Assembly (NCBI RefSeq): GCF_050948215.1
Contig: NC_135164.1
Coordinates: 9,553,116-9,617,115 of the forward strand
Direction: 5' to 3'
Length of the DNA: 64,000 nt
Source of the DNA: Halictus rubicundus
Lineage: Eukaryota; Arthropoda; Insecta; Hymenoptera; Halictidae
In this document: piece by piece, positions 25,623 through 37,945 of the stretch
Position numbering within the stretch: position 1 is the first letter of the stretch
How the letters are laid out: each line of letters starts with the position of its first letter
Notes under the pieces: generated by a model
Databases searched by the model: none
Seen by the model: the letters and a program-made list of their open reading frames with translations, nothing else
What the model was told of the DNA's origin: nothing
Program-made: the position numbers and the translations under genes

Positions 25623-25684
25623 TCAAGTGGCCCGCGGACTAATTCGAAAAATAAGTCGTCCGCGCGCGCGACAAGCACACTTGA
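25623..25684. promoter_or_regulatory. Inverted pair of Tinman-type sites upstream of bagpipe
   Basis: TCAAGTGG at 25623-25630 and CACTTGA (TCAAGTG on -) at 25678-25684 lie within 62 bp, roughly 200-250 bp upstream of a strong initiator-like TCAGTC and about 470-530 bp upstream of the bagpipe ATG. A GTCGTC (GACGAC on -, fitting a Mad-type GRCGNC motif) sits between them at 25655-25660. Drosophila bagpipe is directly activated by Tinman together with Dpp-Smad input. Function here is inferred. Confidence 0.4.
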
Positions 25685-25795
25685 CCGAAGCACACTCGTC
25701 GCGGAAGGGTGTGCGAACCTCTCTCTCGAGTGCTCGCGGATACGACAATTAATAAATACGTCGGCGAACGGAGGAGCCGGTGTACACACACTCTC

Positions 25796-26152
25796 CCTCG
25801 CTCTCTCTATCTCTCTCTCTCTCCCTCGTGATTCTGCCGGGCAGATTACGCGGACGCGGAAGTTTCAGACGCGAGTCAGTCGCGCGGTGGCTTCGACAGA
25901 ACGTGGTGGTTCGCTAGGCCGCGAGTCCTAAACTGTTTCCTCCCTCGTGCTCAAGGATTAAACGGGAAAGTCTAATGAAACAGTGATCGAAAGAGTTCCT
26001 AAGGATGTTGCTGAGAAACCGCGGCTGTCCACCGTTGCGGAGGATATACCCCGGCTGCTGAAACAATGGAGGGCTCGGTGCTCGAGCTGTGAAACCTCGA
26101 AAGTGATTTAGAGACTGTGCCGCAACCGTACGAGAAAGAATTTCTAGAAGAC
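25796..26152 (+). promoter_or_regulatory. bap: bagpipe core promoter and leader with two uORFs
   Basis: A CT-rich tract (25796-25826, GAGA-factor-like on the - strand) is followed by the initiator-like TCAGTC (25876-25881, proposed +1 at 25878). The inferred leader contains two uORFs. One is 18 codons (ATG 26005, stop TGA 26059-26061). The other is 8 codons (ATG 26066-26068 in a good CAATGG context, stop TGA 26090-26092), in frame with the main CDS. The uORFs are directly visible; the start site is inferred. Confidence 0.35.
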
Positions 26153-26639
26153 ATGTCGAGCAGAGAGGAGACCATGGACGACGACAAGCGCAGCGAGGCC
26201 TCGCCGAGACCCTCTCAGCTGACCCCCTTCAGCATCGCGGACATCCTCAGCAGGAGAACCTCCTGCTCCAGCCACGAGCCACGATCCCCCGACCTGGAGG
26301 ACGCGCAACCTCCCTTCGCGAAGAAACACAGGGAGTACGAGTGCTTGGAGAACGAGCACAGAGAAGGACACTCCGATCAGGATCAGAGCCAGCTGGCGAG
26401 ATTCTCCAGGCTACCCTCGCCTGATTTATCCGTGGCCAGGGAGCTGGACATCCTCACGAGGAACCTCGTCCACGCGAACATCTCCAACTTCGGCAGCATC
26501 CCCCACCTGGCACAAGGCACCTTCAAGCACCTTGAGACCCTGGGCAACATGGCCGCTTATCAGCCGGTGAAGGACACGAGGGAACCTTCTCAGAGGCAAC
26601 AGGACGAGGCGCTCGACATGAGCAAGAACAAATACCTGG
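26153..26639 (+). CDS. bap: bagpipe coding exon 1 (EH1/TN motif)
   Basis: Residues 1-162 plus one base (phase 1). Acidic N-terminus, EH1 motif, then a charged and Ser/Pro-rich spacer. The donor is CTGG|GTGAGC at 26640. The reading frame continues past the donor to a TGA at 26675-26677, so an unspliced product would end without a homeodomain. Confidence 0.9.
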
Positions 26640-29600
26640 GTGAGCGACTTACTTCTAACACGTCCAGCATGTTCTGAAGCGTAATAGTTATAGCGATTTT
26701 CAGGCGACACTAAAAATTATTTTACCAGAATTCGGAACAATTCTTGCCACTTATTTCTATTTAGTAAACTTGCTAAAAAGTTCGGTGCAGAGTGAAACAC
26801 TCGATTCGATTGTCGTCGGATAACTTTCTTTCGGAGTGCAAATTGCATCGGCGAGCAGATCACAATTCCTTATCGGGAGAGAGAAAGAATCCTCCTTTCC
26901 GCGATATCTTCTCGATTACCGGCGGCGAGATGACGTTACAGCGGTCACGATTAGATCAAGGCTAGCAGATAACGATCCATTATTGCTTAGAGCGAAGACG
27001 TTCTCGAGGGAAGAAGGCAGGTGAAGTGTTTACCGTGGCAAGATTGTTTAGCTTCTTATCGCGTCGACAATGAGCAATAATTCGCCACTCGTACGTGACA
27101 ATCTACCACTTAGTTGAATTTTTCTCGTATCGTGGAACTAGTCGATTATGGTGCTACTATTCTCGGACGATGAGTAACGTCTAGTTTGCATCTTCAACTC
27201 TTTTGCACGCTGCTCAGGAAATTTTCGGATACTTTAGGAGATTCTAGCTCGATCAAAGAATGATGTTAGAACCAGATCGTGACATCGGAAAATTCAGAGG
27301 AGCTAATGGAAGGTGGATTAACGAAAACTCGACGAGGTTAGGCGAGTGACCAGGCCACTTAGGTAGCCTCTGCCGGTCGAGACAGCCTCCCTTCTCGGAG
27401 ATCGTGTGTCTGCCACGAGGATGTACGCTTAAGAGATCATTTAGCCCCGGTATCCCTGTAACAGGCGAGCTTTTCAAGGGTTTTTTTTCCAGTTAACCCG
27501 AGCGCAGATAACGTGATCGAATGTAATTTTAGTAGCATAAGTGGTGCTCGACCCGGCAGACGTCACAAGTGGCCGGCACTCTACTTCTTGCACTTGTCCG
27601 ATCCCCGGGGCCACACTGTTGCGCACTGTCTCGAGCCGGCCGAGGATCCACGGATCGGAAGCAAAAACAGATTTGGATCAAGGTTGCGCCCGGCGACCGA
27701 TTCCGTGGAATCGCTTTTTTTTCCCTCGGTCGGTTCGGGCTCGATCGATTCGCGACGGTCGCCGGGAAGTTCACGGTTAAAAGCCGGGACGCATAAACAA
27801 ACCGGTCAAATTAATTTTGGGAATTTCTTTCCGACGATGACCCAACGATACCCTCTACAACTTTTAGTGTATTCACGTACTTTGTCGCGTTCGCGGTCGC
27901 AATCTTGCAATTCATTTAAATATACTCGTCCTGATGCGCGAGAGGGTTCAAGCGAACCCGCAATTAACGCTCCCCAGAGGCTTCAATTGTTTCCTCGGCG
28001 ATTCTTCGGTTTCTTTTTCACGACGCGGGGGTGGATAGACACGAGCACGAGCTGGCACCGTTTCAAGAATCGTTCGCCGAACTACGAACCCCCTTTGCCA
28101 GTTCAGAATATCACTTAATACGGTAATGGACAGCGGTAATCAAGGCTCCGCTAGAACCCCGATGTTTCCTGTTGCCATTAATCTTCGGTCACTTACACTT
28201 CATACTTCGATTTTCGAACCTAGCGTCTTCTAATGCTATCGGTGGCATCGACGAGTTCCTTTTAATCAATTCGCCTCGGTGTTAACGAACGGATTAAAAA
28301 TTCTCTGTCACTATAAATTCGGCAGAATTTTTCTATTACACCGGTGTTGTCAATGGATGCGTGTACCCTGGGATTATTATACTTTCCTGGAGCAGAGGGT
28401 TGAACGAGGAGCCGGGCTCGACTACCCCCAGCAACGATAATATTTCATTCGTTTGGTTCGGCCAGTGGTTAAGGCCCATATCAATTTATTTGAGAATCGA
28501 GGAGGCTTCAGAAGGTACGAAGGGTCATCTCGGTGTAATCGGAGTGAGAGCAAACGGCACTTGCTCCTCTCGAACACTCTCGATGTAGGACGCGTAGGTT
28601 GTTTGACGAGCGTCAGAGGAGGGACGCATTAGCCCGACGGGATGGCATGGAGTTGACGTCGAAAGTGATCAAATATAGATCTCTCTAAATGCTTCGAGTC
28701 CCCCCATCGGCCGCTGCCGATAAACATTGACGCAGGATCACGGACGAAATAATTATGATCTCAGCCGAGGAGATCTCTGAAACTCGCCTTTTCTTTTTCT
28801 CGCGGCTCGACTCATCTACTCCCACTGTAAACTCGGGGGTAGCTCCTAAATCTAAAGAAAAAAGAAACATCACAGCAATTTCTGACGCTATTCGCGTTGG
28901 CCCTGACGTAGTTTCGGGTTCAATTATCAATTTGGAAAGTACATAGCTCTAAAATTAATCGAGTCAAGACCGATCTCGGCACAATTGAATATTAGAATCC
29001 TCCAAGCTTTGATTTGGTCCCTCAGATGCAATCGCTGAAAAATAGGAAGCTGAGAGCATTCCCAGGCGACGATACCGAGCCCGATGCATGATCCAATTGA
29101 TTCCCAGACGTCGGAGAAGGGGAGACGAGACAAAGTCGCAGACACGGGGTTTGCAAGTAGAATTTTAGGACGGATGGGAGCGCGATTGCACTCCGGTGCG
29201 ACCGGTTAAACTTAGAGAGGAGAATTACCGTGGAACAGGAGCGTAAACATGTCGGAGTAGCGAGTGCACGTGTTAATGTTTGAACGAGACATCAAACGCA
29301 GCCGGAACTCTCTTTCTCTCTGGCTCTCTCACACTCTCTCTCCGTCTCTCTTGAAGCGTTTGCCGCTTCTATGGCTGTCCGAGGATGGTTGCTCGCTCGT
29401 TGGTCCACCTCCGGCAGCATCCCTCTCCCTCGATGCCAGCCTAAAACGTTTGATTTACGGTCGCGGTAGATCATCGGCTCCCGATCCGCCCGTTTGTTTG
29501 CTCGGGAATTTCGAAAACCACGATCTTTGGCTCCTCTTCGCGACTACGCTACCGAGCGGACGCTTCTAACTACGCTATCAGCCAATTTGTAAACCGATTT

Positions 29601-30542
29601 CGGCTTCTGGCCGCTGGAATTCGAAAAGAACACGAACCGCGTCGAGGGTAATTGCTAGCTCAAGACACGCAGACATAGTTCCTAGATCTACGCATCACGT
29701 GGGTTATGGGGTTTCGTGCACTGATTTTCGGTGGATTTTCATGGGATTTCCAGAGGACACGGAGGAGGACATGTACGAGGCACAGAGTCACGGGCAAAAC
29801 CTCCAAAGCAGAAAGAAACGCAGCAGGGCCGCGTTCTCCCACGCCCAGGTTTACGAGCTCGAGAGAAGATTCGCCGCGCAGAAATATTTGTCGGGCCCGG
29901 AAAGGGCAGATCTTGCCCGCGGATTGAAGCTGACGGAGACTCAAGTCAAGATCTGGTTCCAAAATAGACGGTAAGCCGTGCGACAGATCTCTAAATGCCA
30001 AAGCCGGTCGCTCTTCGAACAGTTTTGATATCAGGGGGTCGAATATTATAGTCTGGCATGTGTTTTTGAGAATGCTCGATAGATGGGAGAGACATTTTTG
30101 TGAAGATCAGAACGAGAGACTGGTGGGAAATAAATTTAAGGGAACGGGAGCGGCGTTTAGCGTTTCGGGGACGATTAGCAGGATAAATTGTACTAATCGG
30201 AGGGGTGTCGGTTGCAGATACAAGACCAAGAGGCGACAGCAGCAGGAGCTGGGCGCGCTGGTTAATTCCGGAAACGCGAGGCGCGTGGCGGTGCGCGTCC
30301 TCGTGCACCCGGACGAGCATTTGAGGGGATTGCCACTTCGTGGTTCCGGGCAACTTCCCGGGCAAATGTCGGGCCCGCAAATTCATCCGGCGAACAAAGC
30401 GCTCGGCGGTTTCCCGTACTACTGCCTCCCCTATCATCCCCTGCTCTGTCCTCCCCTTCACTCCGCTCATATTCAGGTGCAAAACACTATCGCGCCGGAC
30501 CTCGATCCCAGCCAGCTCTCGAAAATCACCGACGAGAAGTGA
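26153..30542 (+). CDS. bap: Bagpipe / NK3 (Nkx3 family) homeodomain transcription factor, 3 coding exons, 342 aa
   Basis: CDS is join(26153-26639, 29754-29970, 30218-30542). In flies this nuclear factor specifies visceral mesoderm downstream of Tinman. Seen here: the EH1/TN-like motif LTPFSIADIL at residues 23-32 (Groucho-recruiting in the family); an ALDMS segment near the end of exon 1 that resembles a degenerate CtBP motif; a homeodomain at about 183-242 with KKRSRAAFSHAQVYELERRF and KIWFQNRRYKTKR (W230, N233, Tyr236 at position 54); an NK3-specific-domain-like RRVAVRVLV at 256-264; and an aromatic GGFPYYCLPYHPL C-terminal segment. The start is the first ATG after an in-frame TGA at 26090-26092. 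A second ATG (residue 8, 26174) has a stronger context. The length is a little below the fly protein. Assignment to NK3 rather than NK2 rests on the HAQVYELERRF/KTKR homeodomain and the NK3-specific segment. Confidence 0.94.
26640..29753 (+). other. bap: bagpipe intron 1 (3.1 kb)
   Basis: GT..AG intron between the N-terminal and homeobox exons. No nested gene is recognised. It contains a CT-rich tract at about 29309-29350, some 400 bp before exon 2, and many AT-core homeodomain-type sites. A large first intron is a likely place for enhancers, but nothing diagnostic is visible. Confidence 0.75.
29754..29970 (+). CDS. bap: bagpipe coding exon 2 (homeodomain positions 1-53)
   Basis: The acceptor is GGGATTTCCAG|AGGACACG. 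The split codon G|AG restores the frame. It encodes EDTEEDMYEAQ and the homeodomain through the recognition-helix WFQNRR. The donor ACG|GTAAGC falls within the codon for homeodomain residue 53 (phase 2). Reading on into the intron gives an immediate TAA. Confidence 0.92.
30218..30542 (+). CDS. bap: bagpipe coding exon 3 (end of the homeodomain, NK3-specific domain, C-terminus)
   Basis: The acceptor GGTTGCAG|ATAC completes Arg53 (CG|A) and continues with YKTKRRQQQ, the NK3-specific RRVAVRVLV and the aromatic C-terminus, ending at the TGA 30540-30542. The upstream intron (29971-30217) is 247 nt. Confidence 0.92.
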
Positions 30543-31945
30543 ACCGGTGACATTTTACCGGATTTCGGGGATCGACCGGGGTTCGTTCTCTTCCCTTGTA
30601 CCGCCGTCGAAACACCAGCTCGACGATCGATATTCGTCCTGTTCGAGGCACGCACCTGTGTCCTCTATTCTTTCTGTTTCGATCCGGTCGCGTTAACCTA
30701 GTCCAATTAACGGCGTTTCTCCCTTCGTTGTAGTCACACTGTCCGACAAATTTTCGCTATCGTCCTTACGTTTCGGTAACCAAATGCGACGGTATACTTT
30801 TTCGTAACCTGATACACGGTCGAGTATCTTTTAAAAAATGTTTTAGCAGAGCAAGACGTCGTCACAATTCATTACCGTCGAACATATCAAAACCCATAAG
30901 CATCCGTTGGTTATAGAAACGTAACGTTCGCGTTGAACACTGTTATCCTGGACGAGGATATTATTATTTGTTACCAGGCTTCGAGATTGTTTTAGACGCC
31001 ATTTTGTTGGGCGCACACTGGCAATTCGTTGTCTCTTTTGTATCGGTTAATTGAGCTACGGTAAAGGATTGATCGCGGGACCGAGCATTGTCAGTGCGCA
31101 CTTGGCCCGAGGCATCGACTGCTGGAAATTTATTGGAATATTTATGGATAGATTGTCTTCGTTTTTAAAGAGAATTGTTTAAAAATCGCGTTAGTTGTTC
31201 GTGTACGCTAGTCGATTCGCACAACCGCTCTACACCGTTCCTTCGCAGTCGCCGAAAATTCAAAAACGATTAACGTATCGATAAGCTCTCGAAGTTACAT
31301 CTTTTATATTAACAAGCCCGACTCCTATCCGCATAGCAACCGCGACCTTCTATTGGCACTAGAACTACGAAGGCCATTGATAATACGAGGATTTGGGAGT
31401 ATTTCAGATTGTAAAGATGCATTCTTGGGAAATTATTCACGTTTCTTTAGATATATGTTTTGATAAAACTCGCAATGTAAAAATAGTCAGAGTGCTCCGT
31501 GGATCTAGCGTTAATGGTCTTTGATCGCGATCGCGCGCAGCCACTTGAAAATAACGACTTGAAGAGCACGGTTTCCGATTATTCGACGTAGCGCCATTAA
31601 CTATGAAGTTACCTATAAACATTATCGTAATCTAGGAAGAGGATCGTGTAAATTAGCGTGTAAATAACTGTATAAAATGTAATCTGAGAGTCGAGCGGCA
31701 TCGGTGGACGAAGTATTTATTTATTCTCGGTTCTGGAGTCGCGTGAAATCATCAAAATCTTGTTTCGACACTGTTCCTCCAAAGCTCTGAATCCACTAGT
31801 ATCGTTCCCGATAATTTAGACTACATACTCGAGTGGAAAATATTTTATTTGCGTCTCCTTTCGATGAATTTTGTATTCCGTCGAGGATTAAAACCGAAAC
31901 GACGTCAACCAAATCCACGTGCAATAAAAAACCAAAGAACACCGA
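30543..31945 (+). other. bap: Probable bagpipe 3' UTR and flank
   Basis: Non-coding sequence after the bagpipe stop. The first AATAAA I see downstream is at 31923-31928, so a long 3' UTR of about 1.4 kb is possible; a non-canonical signal nearer the stop cannot be excluded. TCAAGTG heptamers flank this stretch at 31542-31548 (- strand) and 32051-32057 (+ strand). Confidence 0.3.
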
Positions 31946-34900
31946 TGCCAAACTATGATTAAGCGTTACCACACTTTTATTATAAGCGAGCGCCGAAAAC
32001 ACCATTGTTCCCGCGCACCTATGTGATGATACAGATCTATTCGAAATATATCAAGTGGTTCATTGAGAAAGCAAACGGAATAAAACCGAGAGAAAAAAGG
32101 AGAAAGAACACGAACGTCTTACTTTTTACCCCTCTTAACGAACAGTCTGCGTCACGGCCACGGGGGACCGTAAAAACTTGACATGCCTGACCCGGGACAT
32201 CTTCTCGAACAAGTATCTCCTTTTTTACGGCGTGCTTCTGAACGCCGTCATTTGTGCGACGAAAAATTACGTCCCTCCGAACGGCTGACAAACTTTCCAA
32301 TTATCCCAAGAATCATTTCATTCGCTGTTACCGATTCCCTAAAAAGGAACACACTCTCCAATTATCCGAAGAATTCGTTTACTCAATTCAAGAATAATTA
32401 AATTATTTCGTCGCTTGCAGAGTTTCTGGGTGACGTGGTTTGTTGGAAGACTCGAAACTATTTTCAACCCCTGAGTACGAACCGTTTGCAAATAAGAGAA
32501 TATACGTGTCAAATCGCGGGTTTGTTTGCTTATCAGTTGCTAAAGAGGTAAGTCGATTCGAGAGACTCTAAACGATTCGATACCGTGTCGAAAGTGCACG
32601 GGAAGCGTCCGTCGAGCGTTGCGATCGGTGAATCGACGTTCCATCAGTCACGATGGAACCGAGCTTTCCCATAAGGGTTTTAATAGCTCCGTCTGGGTGG
32701 GCCCGACAGACATCAGATCTGTTTATTCAGACGCGGAGACGAGCAGACTTAACCGACGGACGGAGGAAAAAAGGCTAGATCTGACACTCATCTGTTATAA
32801 ACAAAGGAGTTACATTATCCTCGACGAAAGGGTCTTTGCGCCTCCATCGGGCCGATCTGCATAAAAAACAGGGCGAAGCTCAAAAGGACGCCGGCGCTTT
32901 TTCGCCGTTGACTCTTGTTGCCGAGTTTTAGGCACCCTCACGGACGGAATGCGCTCTTACTTTCGAGATTTTACTGCTACTCCTGGCCACGGTGGAAGAA
33001 AAAAATTATTTTTATAGATCTGCTTGTAATAAAACGCGCCTGGCTTCGGACAACCCTCGTTCAGTTTTTTTTTTTTTTTTTCGAACGCCGTCGTGGAATG
33101 ATACTTTGCTGCAAGTGCGTCGGTGTTTGTTCTGAAATCATTTTTCACTCAAGATAATTTCTGATGAATGTAATATTTGATATTAGATAGAATAGGTGTC
33201 GTGTTTGAAGCAACGGCGGAAGAGCAGAGAATATCTGGAAGGAAAACAGGCGTAAGAACATTGTAGTTGTCTTTGAGCCAGCGTTTCCCGCCATTGCCGC
33301 GCGGTATTGTTATTCCTGCAATGAAAAGTTAAAAACAGATCCGGCCAGGAATTCTGGTGGGATCGGATCGTTCGCCGTTCGTTCTCCCCGCGATCATCAA
33401 TGACAAAGTTGACTCGCGCGGAACAAGCTGGGATCGGTCGGAAGATGGATTTTATAGTCGTTTCTGCAGTCCATTACTGCTACGTTTATATCATGTTCTA
33501 AACATTCGAAAGCCATAATGCTCTTGCGTTAAACGAAGCCTTGTGCTGACACGCGGGTCGTTACTAGTTTCGGAACTAGCAGGGATTACTTGCGGTTTCC
33601 ATTAAGAAATTAACACGGCCCATTGTGCGCGAGGAATAATCAGCCTTCGAAATCGCAGATCGCTCGGATCGAGTGACCTATTTCCGACAAACCCGTCGCT
33701 TCCCATCAAATAACACAAGCAACTCTAAAAAAACAAGCGCGCGCGCGCTCGCGCGGTTAATTGCTCGTCAGATTAACTTCGAATTTACTTTGAATTGCTC
33801 ATGAAATTAATTTCGCGGTTTTGATAGTAGGCGATAATAAGACTGTTCTTTAAGACATCGTTAAAATTTCAAATTTCTTCATGCCAATCTCCTGCGAGAA
33901 CGTTTCGAGAAAAATGTTGCTGTTTCTTCTTTAAGTCTCGCTTTAGAAATCAATAACTTCGAAAGCGGTACGAGTTGTAACTTAAAATTTCACGTGGACC
34001 TTTCCAAAGAGTTCGATAACAAGATCGCGCAAAGAAAACAGGATTCTTAAAAAGAAATTTCAGCTGAAACACTGTCCCACCACAGTAAGATCTAAAAAAT
34101 ATCATTTCGCTGGTAAGAAAGGGTTCAAAACGAGGTGTTAACGGAACGTAGACGCCTTGGACTGGCTAAAACTTTTGAATTAACATTAGGAATCGTGATC
34201 AAATCGTGCGAGATAATTTTTTGAAGAGGAATGACTGCCGCCGACGGAATATTTCGCGTTTCCAGGAGAAGGTGCGCTTCCGTCGGTTGTCCCGCAGCAG
34301 CTCGCCTCGAGTAAATTGCTAATTACTCCTCGAGTCGCTAACGAACCGTCCCGACGGTATTTTCGAAACGGTTTCAGTCATCCCGAGTTAACATCAGGCT
34401 GAAGAGGGCTCGTCTACTTGGTTCGCGGATCGGCTCGGCTCGGCTCGGCGTTAGAGGCCGAGGACGTGTAAAAGGGGTGAAAGCGCGGCGGACGAGAGGG
34501 TTGGACAGGAGGAAGACCGTTCAGCGCTATTAACAGCTAATGAAAATTAGCTTTCGTCGGTTGATTGAGCGTCAAATCGTCCCTTTCTTGTTTCGGGAGA
34601 GAAGTCCGCCACCGGTGTCGTTAGACCGACGTACTCCCGCCGCTTCGAATCGTACTGTGCTTCCTCTTCCTTTCTCCGTCGCTCTCTTTCTCTTATTCTC
34701 TCTCCCTATCTCTCTCCCTCTTCTTTTTTCCTTCTATTCCACTGATAGGAAATTCCGGGGGCAAGTGCTCGTCTCTTCGGTCGAAATCGTTCCCGGATTT
34801 CGTGGCCCGAGGAATTTGCATAAACGCGTGCTTCATCGAAAATGTTCGTCCCCCGGTTCCCATTGTGAATCGCGAACGTATATTCGCTGTTTCGTTCGCA

Positions 34901-37900
34901 GTTCGGTTTAGTTGCCATCTATGTGTGCGTCGCATTGTAAAGCCTACAATTACGAAGTTAATTATCAGATTCGAGGATCCGGATTTTCCACGGAAACGTT
35001 TCATATTTTCTGTCTTCGAGGTCCGGCCGTCGCGTCGAAAGGCTCGCAATTTATTTGGCTAGTGGCGGGCCGCATACCGGCTATTATCAATTTCGCACGA
35101 GCCATTTCCGCCAGCGGAATGAAAAAAATTGGAATTTTTTTCCACGGGGGTGCGCGCCGCCTCTTACAATGGCCGCGAAAAGGGAATTTAAAAGTATAAT
35201 CCGTTCTGCGAAATACTTTCCACCGTCGAACGACCGACCGGCTCTGTCTCTCGATTTTTTCCGAAGAAAATCGGTTCGAAATCGCCGGGCAGCTAACCGA
35301 CCGCGGAATTTTCCGGATTTTCCACGGATCTTGACTTCGGCGAACGACGACGAGGAGGATCGCGTTGTGATTCCGTCGCGACGGTTTGCAAGGTGGAAAC
35401 ACCGTGCTCTCCTCTCGAAGGAATCGCAGTCCCCTTTAACCTCTTCAATAGTCCGCGTGACACTCGGTCTCCTGGGTCTCCTTGGCAACCATCCCAATTG
35501 AAACGCGTGTCAGAAGTCGGCAGGACCGTGGTATAAGAGAGATAAAAAGGGAAAGGAAGCGGGCAGGCGAAAGAGGTCGCGGCTGGAGAGACGAAAAGTG
35601 GCGGCAGAAAATCTCAAACTTGGAACCGGCAATTCCAGTCCGCCGTTACCAGGACGCGCACCGCTTGAATAAAACGCTCGAGAGCCCGGTTCCATCGAGA
35701 CCATGAGGACATGCAGACACGCACGCGAACAGCCCGCGACCACTGGTAAATTCGCTGTCGAACACTCTTGGAACGCAGGAAGAGCGCACTTCGTTATCGG
35801 GCCACGATTAACCCCCTCGAAAGCCTACTCCGGCAACTATCGTTTCCGGTTCATCTCGCGCTCGTGCCCAAACTTTTCACCGAAACAAATTATTTACCTC
35901 ATCCTCCGATTTATTATATTTCACCGGCTCGAGGAAGACAAAAATTGATCAAGGTTCAAGCTCCATTCATCGACGGCGGTCCCCCTTTGTTCAACCCTCG
36001 ATCGACCAACATTCGGTTGAATTGTATACTTGGCGCTCTAGGTCACTGAAAAACTTCCTGCGCAAATTCGTATTGAAATACAACAAAATTCACACGCAAA
36101 TTTTGGCCTCGCCTAACAATTCTTGCGGGATTTCTTGTAGAAAAAGAATTGATTGAAAGTGGATTGCTTATTCCCCGTTTACTAAAATTTTCCGAGAATT
36201 CTGGGTTCGTAGAATCATTGTGTTCAGAGTAAATTGAAGTGAACCCAGAACTTTCGACAGAATCTGCGATTTCGTCGGCACAAATTCGCCGAATTAGACG
36301 AGCCCATTAAAATCGATGAAATGCTTCTCTGTCCGAGGGAATCGTGTCCCCTCGTTTACAGACGATCCGGAATACGAAAAATGGATCCAGTGGATCTTCG
36401 GCGAAAGGTTTGCGAATGGTATTTGCGAGCTCTAAATTTGCGGTCGAGCGAGAGGGAATCAGCCGGAGAGAGCGTACGGATGATCAGGCAAGCAACGATG
36501 CTTATCTGCGCGAAGAACTCGCCGGGAACGAACTACGGAGGAAACCATTTCCTCCGCTTTTCCGGCATTTCAAAGAAGCAATTTACCGATTTTTCGTGGC
36601 GAAGCGACGTCGGGGAAAATTGGCGCACGAGCGGCCAATCAGCGGCGTTTCATGCAGGTCCGCGGGTACGAGTTCAGAAAATTCTTTCGCTCGAATCTCC
36701 TTTTTACCACCGGCGTAACATGAAAGTCTCCACTTCGGCCCTAATTCCGACGAATTAAGTGTCGTTCCTCTCGAGAAACCTTCTCCGTCTTCGCGGAGCA
36801 AATTAGAAAACCCCAAGTCCGATTATCCTCTTCCTATCCACGATTATCAAATTACATACTGGTTGATTGAAGCAGCTTCGATTCGTCTCTTCTGCGGAAA
36901 GCGTTTCAATGAATATTTCGGACATTTGTACATTTTTATCTAGTCGAATTGTTGCTTAGATAGTTGACACTGTTCGGAGTGTTGTAGAATTTTCAGGAGA
37001 ACAATGATGAAAGGACGAACGAGGTCTCAAGGACTCGAGCAAGGATATCGATCGGGGCTTCCGGTGGCAGGGCACAGAGGAGCCTGATCGCGGCTACTTT
37101 GTAAAAACGTTTGCCAATAGGTCTGGGTTAGACAGCCTCCTATAAATAGGTTTCAAATTACTCGCTCTCTCTGTCTCTTTCTTTCTCTGTCTCTCGCGAG
37201 GGCTTGCGTTCGTTAGACGGTAGCGCGGTGTTTTAGCGGCCATTTTGGAAAAATAAACGACACCGTGCCGACGTAAGAAACAGATGACTCGGGCTGCGGA
37301 TGCCAACTCGTCCCCGGAGTGACAGCCGCCGCTCACACGATTGTTTTTCAGTTTACGTTCGCGTTTCGTTTCCCTTTCGATACGGTCGTTGAACGAGCCA
37401 CCGGGCTCGCCCTTTATTGCCAAAGCGCGGTTATATCGGGCGCCGAAGACGCTTCGCAAGGAATTATTTGATTTTATGAGAGAGATCTTGCACGGCTCGC
37501 TCCCTCAGTTTTCTTCTGAGACATCCTTGCGAGAGCAAAACGAAGATCACTCGTTTTTACTGTCTCCGCTTTAGTTCCGACTGCGACAAACGCGAATTAA
37601 GAGACAATGCGTTGACAGCAGACTTAATCTGCGCTCGACGAGTCGGAATTTGTTGATTCCGGCTTAATTTGCGGCCCAGTTCCACTAATTTATGCGTTCA
37701 ATTGTTGCTGACCCGTGCAACGATTCTGTAATTTGTTGTTTCTAGAATCTAGTGACCAAAGTATAAATTGTGCACTGAATGTTGTACAGGGAAATGCTAA
37801 AATAGTGCTAGGAAATGTAATTAATCAATAAAAAGAATTTAATTTCGATCACTTGCTCGTTCAATATTTACTCGGACATCCCAAAGGAATTATATACACT

Positions 37901-37940
37901 AAATTGTTAGTAATTTCTTTGGATTACGGATATTGCTTAG
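31946..37940. other. Intergenic, no gene seen
   Basis: Unique-looking sequence with a (CGGCT)n tract (34431-34449), a 17-base poly-T (33065-33081) and an alternating GCGCGC run (33738-33754). Open frames here lack codon structure or family motifs. Confidence 0.5.
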
Positions 37941-37945
37941 AATTT

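Noticed and set aside
26117..26152. Earlier bagpipe start at a GTG codon (26117)
   Set aside because: GTG is not a normal initiator in animals; the first in-frame ATG after the stop is at 26153.
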